A stretch of DNA of 64,000 bases, from contig CM076849.1 of assembly GCA_039519185.1 (NCBI GenBank), positions 34,591,109-34,655,108 on the forward strand, given 5' to 3'. The translations under genes were made by a program, and so were the position numbers. Position 1 is the stretch's first letter. Every line of letters begins with the position of its first letter. The DNA comes from Astragalus membranaceus (lineage: Eukaryota > Streptophyta > Magnoliopsida > Fabales > Fabaceae). The notes beneath the pieces were generated by a model, which worked only from the letters and a program-made list of their open reading frames with translations, had not been told where the DNA came from and did no database searches. Positions 1-8,684 of this stretch are shown here, one piece after another.

Positions 1-49
1 TCACTTATAGCCATAGGCAAAACCTCATACAAGTGAGGTTGTGAAACAC

Positions 50-222
50 TTTGATCCTCTCCTTCCACTCTCCCTAAATCTCCCTCATTCCTCTCTATCT
101 CTCTTACTTCCACTCTTTCATCATTAAAAAATTATAAATAAATGATGAGAGAGAGTGAAAGTAAGAGAGAGATAGAGATGAAGGAGGGAGATGTAGGGAG
201 AGTGAAAGGAGATGATCCAAGT
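50..222. repeat. Foldback hairpin (MITE-like)
   Basis: Two arms of about 75-80 bases (about 50-125 and 148-222) are near-complementary: CT-rich text such as CTCTCTATCTCTCTTAC on the left is answered by GTAAGAGAGAGATAGAG on the right, around an AT-rich loop. It would fold into a long imperfect hairpin. No clear target-site duplication was found, so the family is open. Positions 223-826 show no gene, only AT-rich non-coding sequence. Confidence 0.6.
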
Positions 223-1209
223 CCGGTTGTGCAAATGTACCCACTCATTTTTATCACATATCTTTTACTTTCTATAAATTTTGAATTTTGTCCCTACTAA
301 TTTAGTAATTTTGCACTCACTAACCAATATTTTAACATTTTTTAGGGAAATTTTAGCATTGTGAATTGTGATAATTTTCACTTCACATTACTAAAGGGTA
401 TTCCCCGGAGAAAGGGACCAAAAGAGAAGGGAAAAAGGGTTTCTCTACCGATGGATTTAGATTTTTTAAAGTCATTTTTGTCTAAATTTACCTACATTCA
501 CTAGACAAATGTGATAAAAGAGAATATTTATAAGGAGTTGGTGAGTTAGAGAAATACCTAAATACTCTTTAATTTAGTCTAAATTTATGTGAATATAGAT
601 GAATTAAGGAAAAATTGACTTTAGAGAATCTCAATCCCTCCGCTCATCATGTAAATGTAGAGGAGCGACATGTGTGTAGTTTGTGTGGAAGGAGAATGTT
701 TTGGATAATTTGAATTATAAATTTGGGGAGGGTGTGAGTAGAAAAGGGGGTGTAGATAGCACTTCCAGATTTAAATTGGGCTGGGAAAAACGTCAGCAAT
801 CATGATCCAACGGCTAGTTTTACATTGGATCTTTTTTTATACCCCCACCCCATCACAATATACCCCCATCAAATATGAAAATCCCAAAATACCCCCCATA
901 ATTTTGACTCAATCGGATTTACCTTATAAATAGGTAAATCCGATTTGAGATTAATCAAAAGCGGATTTACCTAAATCCGATTGAATTTGTAAAAATCGCA
1001 TCGGATTTACTGTTAGAAGGGTAAATCCACTTTTGAAGTTAACAAAGCGGATGTACCCCCACAACAAGTAGATCCTCTTTGTCTCTTTATCAAGTCGGAT
1101 CTACCTGTTCTGGGGTTACATCCGCTTTGTTAATTCAAAAACGAATTTACCCTTTACCAGGGGTAAATCCAACTTGTAAAAAAAATTTAAAATATTTAAT
1201 GTTTTTTTT

Positions 1210-1211
<2 letters not shown>

Positions 1212-1255
<44 letters not shown>
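1212..1255. repeat. (TA)n microsatellite
   Basis: Uninterrupted TA dinucleotides of about 44 bases, within the MULE between its subterminal repeats and its coding remnant. Confidence 0.95.
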
Positions 1256-1257
<2 letters not shown>

Positions 1258-1303
1258 ATAAATAATTACAAAAATGTGGGTACAATAATAAATACAAGAA
1301 ATG

Positions 1304-2050
1304 TCAATCTAAATTGTCGGAATCATGGGCTAAGTCTACAATGGTGGGCGCATCAGTGGGAGGGAGACGGGGCATCTTCAAAGCGGTAGACTGCCAAAGG
1401 GAAAAACGGCCGGTATAAGGATCCAACCATGAAGTAGATTCATCTGATCGATTATGTGACCACATCAAAGCAACTGGAGGCAACGGACAGACAGGCGAGA
1501 CCGAAATATACATCCAATGGATATCCCTGACGTTCAGAATAGATATGATTTTATACTTAGAAGAAGAATAACTACTTCTCAGAGGAAGATAAGTAAAATT
1601 CATATCCAAAGACAATTGAACTAGGGCCACATTATACTTAGTAGCTATAAAGTACCCCATCTCAGGCAAACTCAACCACTTATCCTCCTTCTGAAAACCG
1701 GGGTATTCAATGGATAACGCTTTTCGAAGCACTGCAAGTCTGTCCTTTCCAAACATGTAAGTATATAGTTGCTCCCTCTCCTTTGTTTCTTTGATTAAAT
1801 CTTGCCTACTTCCCTTGCTTCTCGCAACCAAAAATAATCTTATCTCTAGAACCCCTTTTAACTCTAGCTTAAATTGTCAGATCTTACAATGATAACCACA
1901 ACTCCAATACGCCTCCCAACCACGTTAGCCCACTTCAACATCCTCGCGTGTAGAAAATATCTACAAAATAGAAAATAGATAAATGTTGTGTACTTGATTA
2001 ATTAAATATCTACCAAACTTTGATGAAGAAAATTAGTTTGAAAAATATAC
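1304..2050 (-). pseudogene. MULE-derived ORF remnant: FAR1-like N-terminus fused to an OTU-like C-terminus
   Basis: The open stretch 1831-1304 (175 aa) has LPEMGYFIATKYNVALVQLS, then a region with DIHWMYI and CPLPPVALMW. This is the pattern of the OTU-like cysteine-protease C-terminus attached to many plant MULE proteins; the His of HWMYI is the likely catalytic His. Upstream on the same strand (about 2010-1840), frameshifted text reads FSTRED then LKWANVVGRRIGVVVIIVRS, the N-terminal FAR1/MULE DNA-binding pattern, then IIFGCEKQGK. The DDE transposase core normally between these two is missing, so this is an internal deletion derivative. It is not translatable as one protein. Confidence 0.6.
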
Positions 2051-2055
2051 CCTCT

Positions 2056-3353
2056 TGTTAGCAATTTGGCAAGTGTACCAAATGTCGTCGCAAGTAATAA
2101 AATAATGGTAAGAACCGGTCGTATCCACAGGGATTGTGTTTTATTATCAATAGGCAAGTAAATTAATCCTTAGACGTAACAGTTGGACGAAAAGTGAAGT
2201 AATGGTAAAATAAAGCAAACGTTTGTAAACAATAAAATAAAAGCGATTAGGGGTCGAATCTTCTCCCCTCACCTATCCTATGATCCTTCAGCTAATCTCA
2301 AATTGTTTGTTTAAATTACCAGATTCAATTCACTAAATTAGGTTAAGGACAATCCCTTGCCTCAAAACCCCTTTTACCTAATTGAGAAACCCTAATCCCT
2401 TAGGTGATTCATGCCAACAGGTAAAGCAATAAACGCAAGAAATAGAGAATTTACATATCCAATCCCATATTCCTATGGTGATCACAAGTATGTGATCTAC
2501 TACCCCATATCAAGAATGTAACCCATATCCCTATGTGATCACAATCCCTAATTCATTACAACTAGCATATGTAGAAGTAAAGCATTACACAAAGAGGCAT
2601 AGACTTATGATAAATTAACCAAACAACTGAATCAACCATAACAAAGTAATCAATAGATAGGTTTGGGGAGAATCATCTCTCCCTAATCACAACCAACTAC
2701 ATGGACAACATCAAGGAAAGAGAAGATAAAAATAAGGAGAAGTTACACATAGAGGAATCCATGAGAAGTCTTCAAAACCTTGTTCCCAAGTGATTAGAAG
2801 CTCCCAAAAACACCCCCAGCTGCTGCTCCAAACCGTAGCTGCGCTCCCCAGACGAAGTCCTCTGTAAAATTGCTGAAACGGCTTTAAAAACCCTAATTTT
2901 TACGCACCATCGCGACGCGGCCCGTGGCCGTCGCGTCGCGACAAATGACAGAAACTTCAGGCCTCGCAAAACTACTCCAGGTCGCGTCGCGAACCCTCCT
3001 GGTCGCGACGCGAAGAATGACAGAAAGTTCTGGCTTGTAAAAATGCCTCCAGATCGCGTCGCGAACCCTCCTGGTCGCGACGCGAAGAATGACAGAAAGT
3101 TCTGACTTCCAAAATTCCTCCAGATTGCTGCATTTCCGGGCAAGTGTCTGGTTCGCCGAAAGATGCCACAACCAATTAAGAGGTCTTCAAGTCCCATTTA
3201 GCTCCAAAAGTGAAGGAATAACTTACAATTGAACTTCCTACTACAATGATCTAAAACTGAACTAAATCCCAGATAATGACTGTTATACAATAAAAACCCT
3301 GCACAATTGGTCCTAAAAATGCCTAACTTACATCATATGATTGGGAGTCAATA
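2056..3353 (-). repeat. 3' LTR of the non-autonomous element
   Basis: 1298 bases, essentially identical to 5763-7060. Differences seen: 2106 (t against c), about 2224 (t against g), about 2452 (t against c) and 3352 (t against c in the terminal dinucleotide, so this LTR begins TA rather than TG on the minus strand). Around 2960-3120 it contains a tandem, GC-rich, self-complementary repeat, described as a finding. Confidence 0.93.
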
Positions 3354-4775
3354 CAACCCCAAACTTAAACTTTTGCTTGTCCTCAAGCAAACAATCAATT
3401 CAGACTGTGGCTGTTTTTTCTATTTAGCTGTTACATATAATACATCAACCTTAAACACATCAGCACATCAATTATCACCATCAATCTAATGCAGTGGCAG
3501 GACAACTGAATTGGAAATACCGAATCATAAGCAGGCAGCATTCTCAAGTTTTCTCTGTACGCACATCTCACCAGTGTTTCACTCTTGAGGTGTTTCGGGT
3601 ATTCACTCAATTCACAGTACCTGCATCATCGTTTCATAGGCTTGACAGAGTTCTATATCATCTTAGACAAATGAATTGCATACACACATTTTGAGGACTT
3701 TAAGGGTTATAGCGGGGCTTAGGTAAGGGTGGATACATCTGGATAAGTAGGTTGCACTTGGAGTTAGGCATACCTCTCTTTTTGTCAATTTCACGCAATA
3801 CTCCCCCATTTTCCCAAAGCATTTAACAAAACAAGAGAAGGAATTTATTTATTTATTTTTCTCTTTTTTTTTATATGTATATATATATACATATATATAT
3901 GTATTTTTATTTTTGTATTATTTTTTTTTTTGATATGTATATATATACATATATATATATGTATTTTTTTTTCTTTTCTTGTTCCTTCTCTTGTATACCA
4001 CCCCAAACTTAGTTTGTTGCTATTCCACGAGCAACCCCAAACTTAAAACTTTCCCCACTCTCACAGCTTTTGTTACCTAACTCCAAGTTAAGAAATAACT
4101 AGGCTATGATTGTCAGAGAAACAACATACAATTTTTTTAACAATAGGCTCAGAGGGGCTAGCAGAGGATAAACATTAATGGGTTGGCTTGAAAGGCTCAG
4201 GGGTGCCAAAAGAAATGCCTCAGTGTGTATGAAAATCAAATGCAAAAAAACAATTAAGCACAATGTCAAGTTCTGCAGACTAATGCAGGCAAGGAATACA
4301 CACAATATATATAAGAACGTGTTTAGGCTCAAACCTCACAGTTGGGATCATGGAGATGGGACTTGAGAGATGCTGCTCACAGATGATAAAGAACTTCCGC
4401 AACGCTTGTCATGACCCCTGCTATTACTTGATGATAAAACTTGAAGTGCGAGTGTCAAAAGGAAAATGCAAACATGCGACCCCAAATGCCACAGGTCATC
4501 ACTATTGAAGCTGCTTTAACAAAACAAAAACAAAATATAGGGCAGTGGTGCCCCACTATCACAGAGTAAGTTATAATAATAAGTACAGACCAAAGTGCGA
4601 AATAAAGTCAAAATAGGGCAAAATACAACCAACAGTGCAAAATAAAAATGTCTGAGTAAAACAGAAAAATAAATGAGCCTCCTGCTCAAGGGAATGAAAA
4701 GTGGCGCTCACCAGTGGGTTGCCTCCCACCAAGCGCTTCTTTAACGTCACTAGCTTGACGTTTGTCATCCCACTA

Positions 4776-5606
4776 TTAAGGTGGCTGATATGACACAAAG
4801 AACACATCATCCTTCTTCTTTCGCTTTTGTGGCAGGAACATCATGAATTTGAAACATAGTTGTAGATGCTTCCATACCCTTTTGAGGTGAAGGGTGATGA
4901 ATAAGGCATAGAAGGAGTCTAAGTATATGTCAATCTCCTCGCTTCTATCCTCCTTGCTACTTGGAAGAATAATAGGAACCATGATTTGTTGGGTTTTTTC
5001 TTGTTGGGTTTTCACCCCTTCCCCACATTGGGAGCTTTGATCTTCCCTCCAAACTACATGCTCCTCCATTTCAATCTTTTCTTCTTCCTCATCTTCCTTA
5101 TCCTCCCCAGATTCTTCTTTTGTTGGGGCTTGTTCTTCGTGTTCCTCATTGGTAGTGCATAGCCATGGGTAATTTTCTGATATAGTTACCCATTCATCCT
5201 CACAGTTGCACTCCACAAGATACTCCCCACAAGAATCGCAAAAGGTGCGTGTCACACATTTTCCATTCAAGTGGGGTTCTTCACAAAAATTACCGCTAAA
5301 TGAGGGTGGCGTGGACTCTATGTGCTGAGGTTGGTCAATTTGCGGCTCCTGTGGCTTCCCCATGTTTATCATTTCTTGTTCTTGGGGCTGGAAGAGAGTC
5401 TTGGACATATGCATAAACTCGGACAAAGCATCTTCCAACCGAGAAGCTTGCTCTTTAGGCTGGAAGATAGTCTCAGTCATTTGCCTAAACTGGGCCAAAG
5501 CATCTTCCATCCGAGAAGTGGATTCCATGATTTTTTTTTTTCGGGACAAACAGCAATTCTTTCGAACTTTGCCCCTGCTACACAGTTCACTGAAACACTT
5601 CAACAC
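4776..5606 (-). CDS. gag-like ORF of the non-autonomous LTR element
   Basis: 276 codons; a more natural start is the Met at 5528 (MESTSRMEDALAQF, about 250 aa), because the residues before it read through the leader near the PBS. Two similar N-terminal units (SRMEDALAQF and SRLEDALSEF, each followed by FQP and EQ) suggest an internal duplication. The centre has a Cys-rich patch (CDSCGEYLVECNC) followed by a very acidic stretch of Glu and Asp. I do not recognise a catalytic domain. Elements of this type usually carry one such ORF and rely on an autonomous partner for enzymes. Function unknown. Confidence 0.6.
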   Translation of the reverse strand: MLKCFSELCSRGKVRKNCCLSRKKKIMESTSRMEDALAQFRQMTETIFQPKEQASRLEDALSEFMHMSKTLFQPQEQEMINMGKPQEPQIDQPQHIESTPPSFSGNFCEEPHLNGKCVTRTFCDSCGEYLVECNCEDEWVTISENYPWLCTTNEEHEEQAPTKEESGEDKEDEEEEKIEMEEHVVWREDQSSQCGEGVKTQQEKTQQIMVPIILPSSKEDRSEEIDIYLDSFYALFITLHLKRVWKHLQLCFKFMMFLPQKRKKKDDVFFVSYQPP

Positions 5607-5738
5607 ACCGTTAACAAGTCCAACACACTAACTAAGTATCTAAATAAATAAAACAAAAAATAAATACTAAAATAAAATAAAACAAAATAAAACAACTAAG
5701 AATTTACTCAAATGCCTTGGTGACAATGAAATCAACAA

Positions 5739-5756
5739 TCCCCGGCAACGGCGCCA
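5739..5756 (-). other. Primer-binding site
   Basis: The complement reads TGGCGCCGTTGCCGGGGA, six bases inside the 5' LTR. This is a well-known plant Gypsy primer-binding sequence (complementary to the 3' end of tRNA-Asp). It fixes the element's orientation as minus. Confidence 0.9.
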
Positions 5757-5762
5757 AAAACT

Positions 5763-7060
5763 TGTTAGCAATTTGGCAAGTGTACCAAATGTCGTCGCAA
5801 GTAATAAAATAACGGTAAGAACCGGTCGTATCCACAGGGATTGTGTTTTATTATCAATAGGCAAGTAAATTAATCCTTAGACGTAACAGTTGGACGAAAA
5901 GTGAAGTAATGGTAAAATAAAGCAAACGTTGGTAAACAATAAAATAAAAGCGATTAGGGGTCGAATCTTCTCCCCTCACCTATCCTATGATCCTTCAGCT
6001 AATCTCAAATTGTTTGTTTAAATTACCAGATTCAATTCACTAAATTAGGTTAAGGACAATCCCTTGCCTCAAAACCCCTTTTACCTAATTGAGAAACCCT
6101 AATCCCTTAGGTGATTCATGCCAACAGGTAAAGCAATAAACGCAAGAAATAGAGAATTCACATATCCAATCCCATATTCCTATGGTGATCACAAGTATGT
6201 GATCTACTACCCCATATCAAGAATGTAACCCATATCCCTATGTGATCACAATCCCTAATTCATTACAACTAGCATATGTAGAAGTAAAGCATTACACAAA
6301 GAGGCATAGACTTATGATAAATTAACCAAACAACTGAATCAACCATAACAAAGTAATCAATAGATAGGTTTGGGGAGAATCATCTCTCCCTAATCACAAC
6401 CAACTACATGGACAACATCAAGGAAAGAGAAGATAAAAATAAGGAGAAGTTACACATAGAGGAATCCATGAGAAGTCTTCAAAACCTTGTTCCCAAGTGA
6501 TTAGAAGCTCCCAAAAACACCCCCAGCTGCTGCTCCAAACCGTAGCTGCGCTCCCCAGACGAAGTCCTCTGTAAAATTGCTGAAACGGCTTTAAAAACCC
6601 TAATTTTTACGCACCATCGCGACGCGGCCCGTGGCCGTCGCGTCGCGACAAATGACAGAAACTTCAGGCCTCGCAAAACTACTCCAGGTCGCGTCGCGAA
6701 CCCTCCTGGTCGCGACGCGAAGAATGACAGAAAGTTCTGGCTTGTAAAAATGCCTCCAGATCGCGTCGCGAACCCTCCTGGTCGCGACGCGAAGAATGAC
6801 AGAAAGTTCTGACTTCCAAAATTCCTCCAGATTGCTGCATTTCCGGGCAAGTGTCTGGTTCGCCGAAAGATGCCACAACCAATTAAGAGGTCTTCAAGTC
6901 CCATTTAGCTCCAAAAGTGAAGGAATAACTTACAATTGAACTTCCTACTACAATGATCTAAAACTGAACTAAATCCCAGATAATGACTGTTATACAATAA
7001 AAACCCTGCACAATTGGTCCTAAAAATGCCTAACTTACATCATATGATTGGGAGTCAACA
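5763..7060 (-). repeat. 5' LTR of the non-autonomous element
   Basis: 1298 bases; on the minus strand it begins TGTTGACTCCC and ends GCTAACA, a proper TG...CA pair. Adjacent to the primer-binding site at 5739-5756 and to the target duplication at 7061-7065. Confidence 0.93.
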
Positions 7061-7140
7061 CCTCTCCGTCCAGAATGCCTCTGTAGTGTCTACCACGAAA
7101 GGAACAACTTGCGACTCTGTATGCACAATATCTGTTTCAA
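7061..7140 (-). pseudogene. Upstream exon fragment of the MULE ORF
   Basis: Read on the minus strand, this short stretch encodes SQVVPFVVDTTEAFWTE just before the LTR insertion. The sequence after the LTR resumes with a donor-like GTATAT, so the insertion probably hit at an exon-intron junction of the MULE gene. The assignment rests on position and open frame only. Confidence 0.4.
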
Positions 7141-7587
7141 AATAGAACAACAATTATACAGAAATTAATTTAAAAAAAAAAAACAAATCGGATTTACGTA
7201 CCCCAAACATAAATCCGCTTTGTATATTTCAAAATCGGATATACCCCATCAAGGTAAATCTGATTCATTAAAAGATTTTACGTAAATCCGCTTGCGCATC
7301 AGATTTAGCTAAATCCGATTAATTAAAATTTCGCTTTCTATACTGAATTAAATGGTCAAATTGGATTTATCTGTCAGTTTGATAGATCCGATTTGACTTA
7401 TGCGTGTGTATTTATTACGTATTTAAAGCTAATCGGATTTACCTTGCATTTAAGTAAATCCGATTACCAAATCAAGTGGTCTCCCACCAGAGAATCTTTC
7501 AAAAGTCAATTTTTGTTATTTATGTCGGGGGTATTTTCAGGATTAGGGTATTGTGTGGGGTAGAAGGGTGTTGATGGGGGGGGGGGG

Positions 7588-7801
7588 ATATTAGTTTCCG
7601 GGGTTTGAATCCGGGACCTCCTTCTTGTAATTTTTTGGTGCACTCCTTCGATATCTCTTAGCTCGCTAACTGAGCTACCTACTTGGGGGTGGGGGTGGGG
7701 GAATATTAGTTTCCGGGGTTTGAATCCGGGACCTCCTTCTTATACTTTTTTGTTGCACTCTTTCGATATCTCTTAGCTCGCTAACTGAGCTACCTACCTG
7801 G
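7588..7801 (-). mobile_element. Two tandem tRNA-derived SINE-like units
   Basis: Two copies of about 100 bases (7588-7684 and 7701-7801). On the minus strand each starts with a box-A-like GGTAGCTCAGTTAGCGAGC, and about 60 bases later has a box-B-like GGATTCAAACCCCGG. These are the internal RNA polymerase III promoter elements of tRNAs and tRNA-derived SINEs. They are separated by G/T-rich text. No full cloverleaf or CCA end is evident, so they are not functional tRNA genes. Confidence 0.6.
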
Positions 7802-7802
7802 G

Positions 7803-7895
7803 ATTTTAAACTAACATGTTAAAGTTGACCAAAAAAACTAACATATTAAACTTGACCAAAAAAAACTAACATATTAAACAAACATATTTATTTTA
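7803..7895. repeat. Short tandem repeat, three units
   Basis: AACTAACATRTTAAA followed by a GTTGACC-like or TTGACC-like spacer and an A run, repeated three times with about a 28-base period, just upstream of the coiled-coil gene. Confidence 0.6.
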
Positions 7896-7924
7896 TGATT
7901 AGGAAAACGGTTATTCCATGAAAA

Positions 7925-8649
7925 ATGAGTCTATTCTTGGATATGAAACGTAATAGTAACAGAACCACCACCTTCCTCATTTCTCTTCTTCTCCGATTTG
8001 CCTTTCACCTTCTTCACGCAACACTTTGCTTCTCCAAACTCAGGTCAGTTTCATGTTCTTCTTTTCTTCTTAAACTTGTTTGGCTAAGCATTTCAAGCCA
8101 TGCCAAAATGCCAATATTGTATTGTAGCCATTGTTTAATATTTAATTTATGGTTAAATTTCATGTTAAATGTAACCTAATCAATTGAAACAAAAAATGAA
8201 ACTTTACATGTTGTGTTTCAATTAAGAGGGGAATTTGTTTATATCTTGTCATCTATGTCAACAAATTTAAGACATAATGAATGAACCGAAAATGTTGAAT
8301 CAATTGAAAACGGGAATTAGTTTTAATATTTTAAGCTTCTAATGACAGAGTGTATGTAGCCTTGATGATGTTATAGTTCTTTTTCGTATGCTTAAACCAA
8401 CCAACTCTAACAATTGTTCCTGAAAAATTTATATGAGTATATTTGACTCTTGTGATTGTTCATCATATGCAGTTTCCCTGTGTAGTAGTCTCAATTCAAA
8501 TAATACAATTTAAGTGATATGTTCTCAAATTCAGTTTATTTTATGTTTCATAATTTCCAATTTTCTCAACTAAATGTTACTATTCAAATTGCTTTTTTAT
8601 CTGCAAACTGCAATGTAACTCTTGTTTCTAATGCAATGCTGGCAAACAG
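7925..8649 (+). other. Probable 5' untranslated exon and intron of the coiled-coil gene
   Basis: A CT-rich stretch ends at 8043 with CTCAG before GTCAGT (donor at 8044). An acceptor CAAACAG ends at 8649, 35 bases before the chosen start codon. Splicing would join a 5' leader directly to the long ORF. An upstream ATG at 7928 opens an 84-codon frame that does not match a known product. The corresponding intron sequence is also found near the pseudogene copy at 54.5 kb, supporting its membership in this gene. Confidence 0.5.
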
Positions 8650-8684
8650 GTTTTTTGAATGTCAAATATGTAAAATACAAAGCA

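Larger units (their letters stand above)
2056..7060 (-). mobile_element. Young non-autonomous LTR retrotransposon (LARD/TR-GAG-like), Asp-type PBS
   Basis: Two 1298-base LTRs flank a 2.4-kb interior. The 5-base target duplication CCTCT is at 2051-2055 and 7061-7065. In minus orientation the 5' LTR is 5763-7060. It is followed by a primer-binding site TGGCGCCGTTGCCGGGGA (complement of 5739-5756), the type used by Athila-group elements and read as tRNA-Asp. A purine-rich tract with TTTGGGGTTG precedes the 3' LTR. There is no protease, RT or integrase; one gag-like ORF is present. I counted four differences between the LTRs, so the insertion is young. It splits the MULE remnant. Confidence 0.9.
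827..7600 (-). mobile_element. Decayed Mutator-like element carrying FAR1/OTU-like coding remnants
   Basis: The left end (about 827-900, GGATC then a T run then ATACCCCCACCCC) is matched in inverted orientation by 7520-7590, and it resembles the termini of the clear MULE at 34743-36641. Inside both ends lies an array of a short motif around GGATTTACC and its complement (908-1165 and 7180-7470), typical of subterminal repeats. Coding remnants on the minus strand are MULE-derived. A 5.0-kb LTR element sits inside (2056-7060). The right end runs into a poly-G tract and SINE-like units, so that boundary is approximate and I could not find a convincing 9-bp duplication. Confidence 0.65.

Noticed and set aside
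2960..3115. CRISPR-like array
   Set aside because: Repeats are palindromic and regular, but this is plant DNA inside an LTR, present in both LTRs, with near-identical 'spacers'.
2772..3197. ORFs with repeated SRRDQEGSRRDLE-like peptides in the LTRs
   Set aside because: They reflect the tandem hairpin repeat; identical in both LTRs, no gag or pol similarity.
7588..7801. tRNA genes on the minus strand
   Set aside because: Box A and B are present, but arms do not pair into a cloverleaf and the copies are in tandem; SINE heads fit better.
8622..8684. 21-residue N-terminal extension of the coiled-coil protein
   Set aside because: The first part lies upstream of the AG acceptor at 8649 and family similarity starts at the Met at 8685.
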